Shown here one piece after another: positions 1 to 8,872 of a DNA stretch of 55,165 bases. A program made the position numbers and the translations under genes. Numbering within the stretch: position 1 is the first letter of the stretch; each line of letters begins with the position of its first letter. The DNA is from Gammaproteobacteria bacterium (GTDB taxonomy: Bacteria > Pseudomonadota > Gammaproteobacteria > DRLM01): assembly GCA_023266095.1 (NCBI GenBank), contig JAHFRV010000019.1, positions 1-55,165 on the forward strand, in the 5' to 3' direction. A model generated the notes under the pieces. It was not told where the DNA came from and searched no databases. It saw nothing but the letters and a program-made list of their open reading frames with translations.

Positions 1-117
1 GTCACTGAGCAATAATCGGGGCATCTAGCAAACTCTTTTTTTGTTTTTTGGCGAATCCAAGAATACGAGTTTGCTTTTTTATTTCAATACCTTAAAACGA
101 AACGTCAACAGGCCCTA
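1..117. repeat. Contig-terminal inverted repeat, left copy
   Basis: These 117 bases are the exact reverse complement of 55047-55163; identity stops abruptly at 117/118. Inside it AGCAAACTC (27-35) and GAGTTTGCT (67-75) can pair as a hairpin, next to T-rich runs. The inward boundary reads GGGCCTGTTGAC when read outward from the window, which resembles an insertion-sequence terminus, and it abuts YTAR-type tetramers (CTAG here, TTAG on the right). I infer the end of a multicopy mobile element whose body lies outside the window. No transposase is visible here. Confidence 0.8.
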
Positions 118-211
118 GTCAGTTAATAAGGCGTCACTTCCCCTTGTCCCGTCCTCTGCGCAGAAGGCGGGACAGACGGGAGTACATGAGCTGGCGACAC
201 TGGCGGCGCGG

Positions 212-955
212 ATGAAAATGAGCAAGCAACAGCATCACCCTCGCATCGACGCCTTCGATTTCCCGCCGGGCAAACTGTTGCGCGGGCGTTATGAAGTCGT
301 TCACCACCTCGGCGCCGGCTGGGAGGGCGAAGTGTATCTGATCCGCGAACGCGTCACCGGCATCGAACGCACCGCCAAGTTTTTCTTCCCCCACCGCAAC
401 CAGCGCGACAAGGCCGCTGTGTTTTACGCCAAGAAATTACACAAGTTGCGTCAGTGTCCGATCGTAATTCAGTATTACACCCAGGACAGCATTCTCCATC
501 GCGGCGTGCCGATCACCTTTCTGGTTTCCGAGTTCGTGGAGGGGGAACTGCTCAGCGGCTTTCTGGCGCGGCAACCACGCAAACGCCTCAGCCCCTTTCA
601 AGCGGTGCACCTCCTGCACGCCCTGGCCATGGGCATGGAGGCGATACACCAGTTGGGTGAATATCACGGTGACCTGCATGCCGACAACGTGATCGTGCAG
701 CGTTACGGCCTCGGATTCGAATTGAAGCTGCTGGATATGTTTCACTGGGGCGCGTCCAGCCCCCAGCACATTCACGACGACGTCATCAATCTCATCCGCC
801 TCTTTTACGACGCAGTGGGTGGCCCCAAGCTTTACGCCCGGCAGCCACCGGAGGTGAAGGACATTTGCTGCGGGCTCAAACGTTCGTTGATCTTGCGCAA
901 ATTCAAAACCGCGGGCCAGTTGCGCCACTATCTCGAAACCCTGCAGTGGAGTTGA
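212..955 (+). CDS. Small protein kinase-like protein
   Basis: A 247-residue protein with one kinase-type fold. A glycine-rich loop (LGAGWEGEVYL, about residues 33-43) is followed by a candidate ATP-binding lysine in TAKFFFP, a catalytic loop HGDLHADNV (about 150) and LLDMFHWG where the DFG motif belongs; the magnesium-binding Asp is kept but Phe-Gly is not. There is no transmembrane segment, so it should be cytosolic. The catalytic loop recalls the aminoglycoside phosphotransferase and atypical kinase style as much as Hanks kinases. The PP2C phosphatase gene starts 3 bases after its stop, so the two probably form an opposing pair in one operon. Start is either ATG 212 or ATG 218; neither has a strong ribosome site. 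The substrate is unknown. Confidence 0.8.
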   Translation: MKMSKQQHHPRIDAFDFPPGKLLRGRYEVVHHLGAGWEGEVYLIRERVTGIERTAKFFFPHRNQRDKAAVFYAKKLHKLRQCPIVIQYYTQDSILHRGVPITFLVSEFVEGELLSGFLARQPRKRLSPFQAVHLLHALAMGMEAIHQLGEYHGDLHADNVIVQRYGLGFELKLLDMFHWGASSPQHIHDDVINLIRLFYDAVGGPKLYARQPPEVKDICCGLKRSLILRKFKTAGQLRHYLETLQWS

Positions 956-958
956 TGC

Positions 959-1783
959 TTGACCTCCCCGCCGCCCATCCTGACCGACACACTGATTCAT
1001 TCGCAAATCGATCTGAACCGCGTCGAGACCTATCTATTTGCCGGCGGCACGGCGGCGGCGTTCACTCGGCGCTCGCCATTCAAGGATACGGTGAACGAGG
1101 ACGCGTTGGCCTTGATCCCCGCCGGTCCCCATGCCGGGGTATTGGTGGTGGCGGACGGCTTGGGCGGTTTGCCGGCCGGCGAGACGGCCGCCCGGCTGGC
1201 CGTGCAACGTCTGGCCGAGGCGGTGAGGGCCGCACATCAAGACAATGTGGCGCTGCGCGACGCCATCCTCAACGGCATCGAACAGGCCAATCAAGAGATC
1301 ATCGCCCTCGGCAGCGGCTCTGCCACCACCCTCGCGGTGGTGGAATTGCAGGGCCGGCTGATGCGTTCCTACCACGTCGGTGATTCGCTGATCTTGGTCG
1401 CCGGCCAGCGCGGCAAACTAAAATACCAAACCCTGCCCCATTCGCCGGTGGGCTACGCGCTGGAATCCGGCATGCTGGACGAGAGCGAGGCGATTCATCA
1501 CGCCGAACGCAATATCGTGTCCAACGTCATCGGTTCACCGACGATGCGTATCGATATCGGCCCGACCTTCGCCCTGGCGCCGCGCGACACGTTGATGCTG
1601 GCCAGCGACGGCGCGCCTGACAATCTTTACATCAGTGAACTGGTGGACTGCATACGGGCCGGACCGTTGCGCCGGGTGGGCCGCGAACTGGCGACGCGCT
1701 GCCATGAACGGATGCGCCATCCCCGGCCGGGTGCGCCGTCCCATCCGGACGATCTCAGTTTTATCCTCTATCGTTCACGATAG
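959..1783 (+). CDS. PP2C-family serine/threonine phosphatase
   Basis: A 274-residue metal-dependent phosphatase. PP2C motifs run in order: VNEDALAL (first metal-binding Asp), VVADGLGGLPAGE (second Asp), a Ser/Thr-rich SATTLAVVEL strand, LASDGAPDN, and the terminal PDDLSFILYR with the last metal Asp. It should remove phosphate from Ser/Thr, most likely on targets of the kinase encoded 3 bases upstream. The only start that keeps the N-terminus and does not overlap the kinase is TTG at 959; no ATG lies before the first motif. There is no signal peptide or membrane segment. It ends 50 bases before the convergent glycoside hydrolase gene. Confidence 0.88.
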   Translation: MTSPPPILTDTLIHSQIDLNRVETYLFAGGTAAAFTRRSPFKDTVNEDALALIPAGPHAGVLVVADGLGGLPAGETAARLAVQRLAEAVRAAHQDNVALRDAILNGIEQANQEIIALGSGSATTLAVVELQGRLMRSYHVGDSLILVAGQRGKLKYQTLPHSPVGYALESGMLDESEAIHHAERNIVSNVIGSPTMRIDIGPTFALAPRDTLMLASDGAPDNLYISELVDCIRAGPLRRVGRELATRCHERMRHPRPGAPSHPDDLSFILYRSR

Positions 1784-1833
1784 CCGATTGACGGGCGCCG
1801 CTAGTCAGCGCCGCGGCCGCGGCGATTCACCGC

Positions 1834-3558
1834 TCACAGCGGCACGCCGCCGCACTTCAAAATGGCGATGGCATGTCCCGCCAACGCCACTTGCACGCAG
1901 GCCCGCCCGCCGCGTTCTTGCACCACACTCTGCCGGCCGCCCGGCAATAAATCCGCCATCAGCTGTCCGGGACCGCTCAAGTGGTAATCGACAGTGATGA
2001 AATCCGCGCGCGCTTGATCGTCGAGATTGAGCAGGACCAGGACCTCCTCGCTGTCGAGTATCCGCGAATAGGCCAAGGTGCAACGGCCGTTGAAGGGATA
2101 CCCGAAGTCGACACCGTTGCCGGAGATCTCCCTGAAATAAAGCCGACCGTAACGCAAGGCCGCCTCCTGTTGCCGGACCTGCGCGACGGCGCGGATGGCC
2201 TGATAAAGCGCATGGTTCTCGTTGAAGAAGTGCTGGCCGGTGGTGCCGAAAGGCCCCCATTGGCCGCCGAACATGCATTCGCGGACATAACTGTCATGGG
2301 GACCGCCGCCGTCGAAACCTTGTTCGGTGCCGTAATAGATGCACGGCACGCCGTGGCTGGTGAGCAGATAGGCGATCGCCAGCGCCGCTTGCCGCCAGTG
2401 CGGGTTGTTGTGCAGAAAACGGCGGTAGGGCCGGCTCATTTGATCATGGTTATCGACGAAAGTGACGAAATAGCTGCCCGCCGCGCCGTGGTCCGCATAG
2501 CGTTCGCGGAAGGCGTCGTAACGAAAACGAAGCACCGCGGGATTCACAAAGCCTTTGATGACCTCTTCGAGCATGAAGTACAGCGGAAAGTCGAGGGCCG
2601 CGTCCAAGGCGGGAAAGCGCTCCTCAGTGCCTTCGATACGGGCGTTGCGGCCGATGTAACGCTGGATGAAGTCATCGTCGGCGACGATCTCGCCGAACAG
2701 AAAGAAATTGTGCTTGCCGATCCGTTGCGCGTATTCGCGAACGGCGTTGCAAAAAATCGCGGTGGCCGAATCCTCCATGTGTTTGACGGTGTCGATGCGG
2801 AAGCCGTCGAGGTCCGCGGCGACGATCCAATATTTGTAGGCCTTGATCAGGGCGTCGAGCACCGGCGGGTTGGGCAGGTCCAGTTCCTTGAGGCTGAGGA
2901 AATCGCCGTTGCGGCTTTCCTCAGTAGCGTTCCAATCACGGATCTGACCGCGCCGCTTGAAGGCCTCGGGCGTTTGCAGTTCCCGCGGCCAAACACCGTC
3001 ATCGAATTGCAGACCGCCGGCCGGGTCCACCTCACGCCAAAAGCCAAAGGGGAAACGCTGGTTTTGATAATAGTAATAATCAAAGTCGCCCGGATAGGCC
3101 CAGACGTCGCCCGTGTGGTTGAGCACCACGTCGAGGATCACGTACATGCCGCGCCCGTGGGCCGCGCGGGTCAGCGCTTGCAGGTCGGCGAGACTGCCGA
3201 AGCGCGGATCGACTTGGAGAAAATCCTGGATGCCGTAGCCGTGATAACTGTCCGCCTTGTCCACCCGGTTTTTGAGGATGGGGCTCAACCAGATCGCCGT
3301 ACAACCCAAACCCTGGATGTAATCGAGCCGGCGGGTGATGCCCTTGAGATTGCCGCCTTGGAATCGATGACCCGCGCCGGGCGGCGGAGACGCGCTCGCC
3401 GCGCCACTCATGAAGGCGGGCGTGGCGGGGTCATTGTTATCGAAACGGTCCACCAGCAGGAAATAAACGAATTGGTCCCGCCAGTCAGGTGGCGAGGCGT
3501 GCAAGGGTGAACGCGGGGTGAAGTCGAGCCCCGTGACGGAGTCCATGAGCGCGGGCAT
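1834..3558 (-). CDS. GH13 alpha-amylase-family glycoside hydrolase
   Basis: A 574-residue enzyme of glycoside hydrolase family 13, acting on alpha-glucans such as maltodextrins or glycogen. All four conserved regions are present: DVVLNHTGD, DGFRIDTVKH (Asp nucleophile), LFGEIV (Glu acid/base) and FVDNHD (transition-state Asp). The start WRDQFVYFLLVDRFDNND is typical of secreted or periplasmic amylases and cyclomaltodextrinase relatives, but no signal peptide is visible, so cytosolic action on storage glucan is likely. ATG 3558 follows a strong AAGGAGGG site. The C-terminal 90 residues look like the usual beta-sandwich domain C. It is transcribed alone, convergent to the phosphatase. Exact specificity cannot be read from sequence. 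Confidence 0.92.
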   Translation of the reverse strand: MPALMDSVTGLDFTPRSPLHASPPDWRDQFVYFLLVDRFDNNDPATPAFMSGAASASPPPGAGHRFQGGNLKGITRRLDYIQGLGCTAIWLSPILKNRVDKADSYHGYGIQDFLQVDPRFGSLADLQALTRAAHGRGMYVILDVVLNHTGDVWAYPGDFDYYYYQNQRFPFGFWREVDPAGGLQFDDGVWPRELQTPEAFKRRGQIRDWNATEESRNGDFLSLKELDLPNPPVLDALIKAYKYWIVAADLDGFRIDTVKHMEDSATAIFCNAVREYAQRIGKHNFFLFGEIVADDDFIQRYIGRNARIEGTEERFPALDAALDFPLYFMLEEVIKGFVNPAVLRFRYDAFRERYADHGAAGSYFVTFVDNHDQMSRPYRRFLHNNPHWRQAALAIAYLLTSHGVPCIYYGTEQGFDGGGPHDSYVRECMFGGQWGPFGTTGQHFFNENHALYQAIRAVAQVRQQEAALRYGRLYFREISGNGVDFGYPFNGRCTLAYSRILDSEEVLVLLNLDDQARADFITVDYHLSGPGQLMADLLPGGRQSVVQERGGRACVQVALAGHAIAILKCGGVPL

Positions 3559-3677
3559 AAGCTCCCTCCTTAGAGATAGACCTGTGGCTAATAATAGCGC
3601 TTTAAACCCCAGGGGGAAGTTATTTCGCCGTAGCCTGACTGGTGCGGCGGATTAGGGAGCGGAAAAGAGACGGGCTA

Positions 3678-5327
3678 TCAAATTTTAAATGACCCCACCA
3701 AACCTTGCAGCTGTGTCGCCAGTTCGGCCACACCCAGATTGGCATCCATCACCTGCCGGGTAGCTTTGGCACTTTGCTCCGCCGCATCCCGAATGTTGTC
3801 GACATTGTGGCCCACCTCCTCAGTCACGGCATTTTGCTGTTCCGCCGCCGCCGCGATCTGGGTCGTCATATCGGTGGCGGTGCGCACCGCCTCCGCGATG
3901 GTGCGGAAGGCCTCGTTGGCGGCTTCAAATTGCGTGACGCTGTGCTGCGCCTGCTGGCGGCCCTTATCAATGGCCACCACGGCCTTGCTGGTGCCTTCTT
4001 GCAAACGTTGGATGATGCTCTGGATTTCCAGGGTGGAGGACTGGGTACGCTGCGCGAGGGTGCGCACTTCGTCCGCCACCACCGCGAAACCGCGGCCCTG
4101 CTCGCCGGCGCGAGCGGCCTCGATGGCGGCGTTGAGCGCCAGCAGATTGGTTTGTTCCGTGACGTTGCGAATCACATCCAGTATCTTGCCGATTTTTTCG
4201 CTTTCCTCGGCGAGGTCGCTAATCACGTCACTTGCCATGCCCACTTCGCTCGCCAAGGAATGAATGGCGTTCATGGTATTGATAACAATTTTATTGCCTA
4301 ACTGAGTTTTTTCATCGGCGCGATGCACCGCCATGGCGGCGCCCTCGGCGCTACGCGCCACGTCGTGCGCCGCTTGCGCCATTTCGGTGACAGCGGTAGC
4401 GACCAGCTCCGATTCTTGTTTCTGGCGGTCCACTTCCTTGCCGGCGGCGGTGGTGATCTGCGCGGTTTCTTCCGATGAAGCAGCGAGCTGGGAAGTGGCG
4501 TCCGCGACCTTGAGGACCATCGCATGGATCTTGGCGGTGTAGGCGTTAAACGCCATGCTCAGCTCGGCAAGCTCATCATGCCCCTTAACGTCCAAGCGTG
4601 CGGTGAGATCACCTGCCCCTTCGGCGATGTCGCGCATCCTTTTAGTCACCTTGGTGATCGGATACACCACCATGCGAGTGCTGAATAATATAATGCCAAC
4701 GCCTATTATGATGCCGATTAACAGGGTAACGGCGATGGTGATTTTAACACCCGAGGTGATCTCCGCGATCTCATGGGTTTTATTTTCCACCTGGCTGTCG
4801 CCGAGTTCCTCAAGCTGGCCGACAAAGTCGAGCAACTCCGCGGTTTTTTCGAAATAGCGGTCTTTCGCACTTTTTAGCGAGACGGCCTCAGGCGCATCAT
4901 CCCCGCTTTGAGAGCTTGCGAAGAATTTTTTGGATTGACTGAGCAACTCGTCACGCACCTGGGTTTCGTCGGCAAGCAATCTATCCAAGTCGGCCAGGTG
5001 CCGGCCATCGATGAGCCCGGAATCCCGCATGCGGCCTAATGCTTCGTCAGCGAAGCTGATCGCTTTCGCCAGCTCATCATGATGGTGCTGAATTTGTCCT
5101 GGCGTCAAACCGGGAGCCAGGATACGGTCTACTTCAAGCATTTGCCGCTGGATGCCTATGGTGCCCTCCATGGAACCATCGGCCGCGTCCCACGCCTTGG
5201 TGGTGATGAATGACAATTCATCGGCCAGTTTGCCCGCCCCGGCATAACCTACGATGCCGCAAAGTATGAGCAGCGCCCACACCGTACCAATGGAAAGCCC
5301 CATCTTGGCGCCAATTTTTAGCTGCAT
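3678..5327 (-). CDS. Methyl-accepting chemotaxis protein
   Basis: A 549-residue chemoreceptor. TM1 spans about residues 10-30; a roughly 170-residue helical periplasmic sensor domain (four-helix-bundle type) follows; TM2 is about 195-215. A HAMP domain ([16 protein letters not shown]) leads into a long coiled-coil signalling domain. The hairpin tip is nearly canonical, with [20 protein letters not shown] and [15 protein letters not shown], and binds CheW/CheA. No C-terminal CheR/CheB tether pentapeptide is present; it ends LVGSFKI. ATG 5327 follows AAGGGG. No che genes are nearby, so this is an orphan receptor; its ligand is unknown. Confidence 0.95.
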   Translation of the reverse strand: MQLKIGAKMGLSIGTVWALLILCGIVGYAGAGKLADELSFITTKAWDAADGSMEGTIGIQRQMLEVDRILAPGLTPGQIQHHHDELAKAISFADEALGRMRDSGLIDGRHLADLDRLLADETQVRDELLSQSKKFFASSQSGDDAPEAVSLKSAKDRYFEKTAELLDFVGQLEELGDSQVENKTHEIAEITSGVKITIAVTLLIGIIIGVGIILFSTRMVVYPITKVTKRMRDIAEGAGDLTARLDVKGHDELAELSMAFNAYTAKIHAMVLKVADATSQLAASSEETAQITTAAGKEVDRQKQESELVATAVTEMAQAAHDVARSAEGAAMAVHRADEKTQLGNKIVINTMNAIHSLASEVGMASDVISDLAEESEKIGKILDVIRNVTEQTNLLALNAAIEAARAGEQGRGFAVVADEVRTLAQRTQSSTLEIQSIIQRLQEGTSKAVVAIDKGRQQAQHSVTQFEAANEAFRTIAEAVRTATDMTTQIAAAAEQQNAVTEEVGHNVDNIRDAAEQSAKATRQVMDANLGVAELATQLQGLVGSFKI

Positions 5328-5452
5328 GATCTACCCCTTATTAACAAGCACGGCAATAGCCTCGCATGACTCATCCCCCTCTCTTCTGTATGAGGGATTT
5401 AGTTTGCTATTAGGCCTTGCCTCCTGGCTTGATCCAATACCGTGTACCCGCG

Positions 5453-5478
5453 ATATTTTCGGCGGTCACCGAAATATA
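5453..5478. promoter_or_regulatory. Short imperfect palindrome upstream of the chemoreceptor gene
   Basis: ATATTTTCGG and CCGAAATATA flank a six-base loop about 130 bases upstream of the chemoreceptor start. It could be a regulator site or a transcript hairpin. Nothing more can be supported. Confidence 0.3.
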
Positions 5479-5498
5479 GCGTTTTGAGCACAAAATAC

Positions 5499-5540
5499 TT
5501 TAAGGAAGCTCTGAATAATTCCATCCGGGAATTTTCAGAG
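5499..5540. repeat. Palindromic repeat unit, copy 1
   Basis: TTTAAGGAAGCTCTGAATAA begins a unit whose core CTCTGAATAATTCC (5509-5522) pairs with GGGAATTTTCAGAG (5527-5540). A related sequence in inverted orientation, ATAACTCAGAGGTTCC followed by TTAAG, lies at 5790-5810, and a further related palindrome lies at 7232-7345. Together they look like ends of a short non-autonomous element family around the EAL locus. No transposase gene is present. Confidence 0.55.
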
Positions 5541-5699
5541 TAAGGGGAGCGAAAAATGTGATTTTCACTTTCCTTCGTTTTCAAGCCCCTGCCGCCATGG
5601 GAAATGGCGGCCCATCCTTGTGTCGCAGGAGCCGCCGGATAAATCAGAACTTCCTTTACAAAACAGGAGGCGGCTACGGGCTCTATTCCTCATTTCTCA

Positions 5700-5790
5700 C
5701 CAGCAAAGCTTTGTCGATAGGGCCCAGGGCCGGCGAAGTCCTGCCAAAAAGCTAACCGACCATACGGACCCCGAGTTGCCGGGGGTCATA
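5700..5790 (-). pseudogene. Decayed 3' fragment of a second EAL-domain gene
   Basis: Read on the minus strand, this stretch translates as LGVRMVG-stop-LFGRTSPALG, then PIDKALL. It lines up with the C-terminus of the intact neighbour (LGVPYGQGYLFGRPSPTLD, then PIDKTLLAAE). An in-frame stop replaces the Gln-Gly before LFGR, and upstream similarity ends at about 5790. It is a relic of a tandem duplicate or of a related EAL gene, bounded by the palindromic repeats at 5499-5540 and 5790-5810. Confidence 0.75.
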
Positions 5791-5837
5791 TAACTCAGAG
5801 GTTCCTTAAGATTAGGGAAGGCTGGGCATGCCCGCCG

Positions 5838-7160
5838 CTATTCAGCGGCCAGCAAAGTTTTATCGATGGGATCGAGGGTCGGTGAGGGCCTGCCGAAGAG
5901 ATAGCCTTGGCCATACGGCACACCGAGCTTGCGAAGGGTATGGTATTCCTCTTTGGTCTCGATACCTTCGGCAATAATCTGCGAACCGATACCCTGTGAC
6001 AGGCTGACCATGGATTTGATGATCTCGCGCTTGATGTAACTATTATTGATACCGCGCACCAGACTGATATCGATCTTCATGTAACCGGGATTGAGCTCCA
6101 TGATGCGCTCCAGATCGGAGTAACCATTGCCAATGTCGTCACTGGCATGCACGATGCCGATATCGGAGTAATCCTGCATGGCGCGCCGGAACACTTCGTA
6201 GTTATCAATGGCTAACTTTTCATTGATTTCGAAGATGACATTCTCAGGCTTGATCTCCAGATCCTTCAGCAGATCTTCGAGATATTTACCGCGAAACTCG
6301 GGATCGTGGATGGTCATGGTGAGAGTATTGACGAAAATCTTGGTGTCCTTGGTCAGGTCGCGCGCACGGCGAAATGCTTCTTGCCGGCATAAGGAATCCA
6401 GCTCGAATGACAAGCCGAATTCACCCGCGAGGAGGAACAACAAGAGCGGGCTGGCGAATTCAGAGTCTTTGGGGCCCCGCGTCAAGGCCTCATATCCGAT
6501 GGGATCGAGAGTGTTAAGGTCCACCACCGGTTGAAAGACGGTTTGGATATTGCGCTGGATAATGAGTTTTTGCAGCGCGTACTTGCTTATGTAACCGTGG
6601 CGGGTGGAGAGAAATTCGCCCATGCGTTTGGAGTGCGTCACCAGCTGGGTGATCAATCTGGTATTGTTGATCATCGGATTGTTGATAGTCATGGCGTAAC
6701 CCGCCGCCGGCCGCAAATATTCATGGGTGTACGGGTAGAACATGTCAAACACCCGCTGCGTGAGAGTGAGCCGGGTACGCTCGCAGATCGCTTCCAGATG
6801 ATCGAGCAGGGTGGTATTGCTGTCACGCGGCGGTGAGAGAAAAATGACGAAAGTGTCGATGTCGAGTAGATCGACCACGAAGATGTCCGTGCCGCGAAAC
6901 GCCTGTTCTTTTACCTCGCGGATCAGCGCGGTCACCTCGGTCAGCAGCTTGCCGTAGAGCTGGCTGCCGTAATTGTATTCGATGTGATGCAATTGCGGCA
7001 CCTGGATGGTGATGCAGGCCAAGTATTGCGCCTCGACCAACAATTTTTCCACATTGGCGTATTCTTTAATGAGCGTGGGGGTACCCAGAGCGTTGTTGTA
7101 ATAAAAGTCGCGGTGAATGGAGGCGGAAACATAATCCCGCGGATCTAGCTGACCGGACAT
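5838..7160 (-). CDS. EAL-domain protein, probable c-di-GMP phosphodiesterase
   Basis: A 440-residue cytosolic protein. The first ~190 residues look like a degenerate GGDEF-type alpha/beta domain without a GG(D/E)EF motif. The EAL domain follows: FQPVVDL, EALTRG, KIFVNTL, VIFEINE, SDDIGNGYSDL, MKIDISLVRGI, and AEGIETKEEY with GYLFGRP. The metal ligands and the DD(F/I)G loop are kept, so hydrolysis of c-di-GMP to pGpG is plausible. ATG 7160 has GGAG eight bases upstream. A broken copy of its 3' end lies just downstream at 5700-5790. No sensor domain is obvious, and the signal it answers to is unknown. Confidence 0.92.
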   Translation of the reverse strand: MSGQLDPRDYVSASIHRDFYYNNALGTPTLIKEYANVEKLLVEAQYLACITIQVPQLHHIEYNYGSQLYGKLLTEVTALIREVKEQAFRGTDIFVVDLLDIDTFVIFLSPPRDSNTTLLDHLEAICERTRLTLTQRVFDMFYPYTHEYLRPAAGYAMTINNPMINNTRLITQLVTHSKRMGEFLSTRHGYISKYALQKLIIQRNIQTVFQPVVDLNTLDPIGYEALTRGPKDSEFASPLLLFLLAGEFGLSFELDSLCRQEAFRRARDLTKDTKIFVNTLTMTIHDPEFRGKYLEDLLKDLEIKPENVIFEINEKLAIDNYEVFRRAMQDYSDIGIVHASDDIGNGYSDLERIMELNPGYMKIDISLVRGINNSYIKREIIKSMVSLSQGIGSQIIAEGIETKEEYHTLRKLGVPYGQGYLFGRPSPTLDPIDKTLLAAE

Positions 7161-7231
7161 GCTGCATGCTCCAAAGCCGATTGATGGGGTGACGATTGCT
7201 ATAGCCTTGTTTACGGCCGAAGAGTGTCGAT

Positions 7232-7345
7232 TCTTTAAGCTCCTTAAAGAACCTGTGATTTATTCAGCGGTTCCTGCGGCACATGGCATGCCGCGCTCTG
7301 AGAATTCCAGAATGGAATTATTCAGTTTCTTCAAACAGGTTTGTA
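7232..7345. repeat. Palindromic repeat unit, copy 2 (MITE-like)
   Basis: It begins with the perfect hairpin TCTTTAAG-ctc-CTTAAAGA (7232-7250), then CTTAAAGAACCTGTGATTTA, and ends with a hairpin of CTCTGAGAATTCC (7296-7308) against GGAATTATTCAG (7314-7325), then TTTCTTCAAACAGG. The outer arms are imperfect inverted copies of each other and of the unit at 5499-5540. The TGA stop of the adjacent methyltransferase (7331-7333) lies inside the repeat, so the insertion probably set the end of that gene. Confidence 0.55.
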
Positions 7346-8149
7346 GGCGGTCGCCAAAACAGCCTGATGAGGAATGATGAGCTGCTCCTCGTGCATATGG
7401 GCTTGCGCGTAACCCGCGATTTCCTCTCTTACCACCGTGAGTAAAGCAGGAGTAAGCGCATCAAATTGCATTTTCATGATGCCCGACGTCTCGACCAGCC
7501 GCCAATACTCCGCGAACGATGAAAAACGGTAATGAAAATCAAAGTATTGAACGATGCAGCGAGTGAAACCGGCCGTTTCCAGCAAGCCCTGCAATATGCC
7601 CGGCGCACCCAACGAAGTGGCCTTAACGAGGGGCGGTTGTTTGTCTTCCGGCAGACGGTCCCGGAAGGCAAGATGGGCCCAATATAAAGTCGTCATACTG
7701 GCCGGCGGCCCCCACACCGCCGACACCAAGCGGCCGCCGGGTTTCAGCACCCGCAAAATCTCCTCCAAACCTTTTTGTGGATGGTCGAACAACATGACAC
7801 CGAAACGGCACATGGCGCGATCGAAGTGATGCGCGGGAAAATCGAGCCGCTCGGCCGGCATGCAACTGAAACGGAGATTGGTCCAGCCTTCTTGCTTGGC
7901 CTTGGCTTGAGCAACCTTCACCATGCCATTGGCCGCATCCACGCCCTCCACCACAAGGTTGCCGCGCAGACGCCGTACCAGGCTTAACGCCGGCTCGCCA
8001 GTACCCGCAGCCACATCTAAAATCACTTCGCCACGACGGGCTTCTAAAGCGTCAAGCAACGCCTCGCCTACCGGGGCAAGGTACGGCAGCCACAGATCGA
8101 ATTTTTCCGCGATCTTATCCCAATCCGGCTGCGTATCGACGTGACGCAT
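7331..8149 (-). CDS. SAM-dependent class I methyltransferase (UbiE-like)
   Basis: A 272-residue Rossmann-fold methyltransferase. Motif I is VILDVAAGTGEPAL; the acidic end of strand 2 is VEGVDAANGMV; then RFSCMPAERLDF and FDRAMCRFGVMLF, followed by ILRVLKPGGRLVSAVWG. This matches the Methyltransf_11/UbiE-COQ5 group acting on small molecules; the acceptor is unknown. An upstream ATG at 8158 sits only two bases after GGGAGG, too close, whereas ATG 8149 (MRHVDTQ) is correctly spaced, so I chose it. The C-terminus (TAYKPV) runs into the palindromic repeat. It is transcribed alone. Confidence 0.85.
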   Translation of the reverse strand: MRHVDTQPDWDKIAEKFDLWLPYLAPVGEALLDALEARRGEVILDVAAGTGEPALSLVRRLRGNLVVEGVDAANGMVKVAQAKAKQEGWTNLRFSCMPAERLDFPAHHFDRAMCRFGVMLFDHPQKGLEEILRVLKPGGRLVSAVWGPPASMTTLYWAHLAFRDRLPEDKQPPLVKATSLGAPGILQGLLETAGFTRCIVQYFDFHYRFSSFAEYWRLVETSGIMKMQFDALTPALLTVVREEIAGYAQAHMHEEQLIIPHQAVLATAYKPV

Positions 8150-8499
8150 GATAGCCATTCCTCCCGTGGCGGCACTCGACCGCGCTTTCTCGACACTTCT
8201 CTAAACCTCCAAATTATGGCTAGGCTTTCTCAAATAAAGAACCTGAACTTTCGGCGATGGCCTAAAGAAACGGATTGTCCGGCCGTGTAATTAGGCGTAA
8301 GCTCGGCTTTGGCCGAAAAGACTATAACGCGTTTCTTCTCGGTTGGATCAATAAGATTTATTGGTTGCCTGTGGATTCGCGCGATAGCCTGGGCCGGTTG
8401 CAGCATGTTGCAGCACCTCCATCGTCGCCGCTAATCCATCATCAGGTCAAGATGCGAGAGGGACGCAGCATCTGCGTTTGTCAGTGTAGGTTCGCTGTC

Positions 8500-8517
8500 T
8501 TGACGATACTACGTCAA
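8500..8517. promoter_or_regulatory. Perfect palindrome in the leader of the RNA-binding protein gene
   Basis: TTGACG and CGTCAA arms flank ATACTA, 38 bases before the RRM gene start. It could be an operator or an mRNA hairpin, and the left arm could double as a -35 box. The rest of the 8159-8548 gap shows no convincing gene. Confidence 0.4.
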
Positions 8518-8554
8518 ACGTTAGGAACCGCTTCTTAGAGAGTGATTCGTGATT

Positions 8555-8830
8555 ATGAAGTCTATTTATGTCGGCAATCTGCCATTTACCTCCACCGAAG
8601 ACGAAGTGCGTAACATGTTCAGCCAATACGGCTCCGTGCACTCCGTCAAAATGGTTTCAGATCGGGAAACCGGCAGGCCGCGTGGTTTCGCCTTCGTGGA
8701 AATGGACGACTCCGCCGCAGGCAACGCAATTTCAGCGCTGAACGGCAAAGAAATTAACGGCCGTCCTTTGCGCATCAATGAAGCGCGCGAGCGCGAGCGT
8801 GCGCCACGTCAAGATCGGCAGCGTTTCTAA
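8555..8830 (+). CDS. RRM RNA-binding protein (cold-shock Rbp type)
   Basis: A 91-residue single RNA-recognition-motif protein. RNP2 is IYVGNLPF (residues 4-11) and RNP1 is RGFAFVEM (about 43-50), with aromatic residues in the RNA-contacting positions. A short basic tail (RERERAPRQDRQRF) follows. Such proteins bind single-stranded RNA and are often induced by cold. Start is ATG 8555; an in-frame GTG two codons earlier (8549) sits better behind TTAGAGAG and is a real alternative. It has a long leader with a palindrome and a strong hairpin downstream. Confidence 0.93.
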   Translation: MKSIYVGNLPFTSTEDEVRNMFSQYGSVHSVKMVSDRETGRPRGFAFVEMDDSAAGNAISALNGKEINGRPLRINEARERERAPRQDRQRF

Positions 8831-8846
8831 ACCAAAATAATTTTAA

Positions 8847-8872
8847 AGAGGAGTGGCGACCGCCGCTCCTCT
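8847..8872 (+). terminator. Hairpin downstream of the RRM gene
   Basis: AGAGGAGTGGC pairs with GCCGCTCCTCT across a four-base loop, 16 bases after the stop codon. It is a strong stem but lacks a clean T-run on the plus strand; the left side is TTTTAAAG. It may stop transcription or protect the 3' end. Confidence 0.6.

Noticed and set aside
1981-3510. 509-residue open frame antisense to the GH13 gene
   Set aside because: The minus-strand frame has all four GH13 motifs and a strong ribosome site; the plus frame is low-complexity Val/Asp/Arg sequence.
8275-8538. 87-residue open frame upstream of the RRM gene
   Set aside because: No ATG start or ribosome site, unlike-protein composition; more likely leader sequence.
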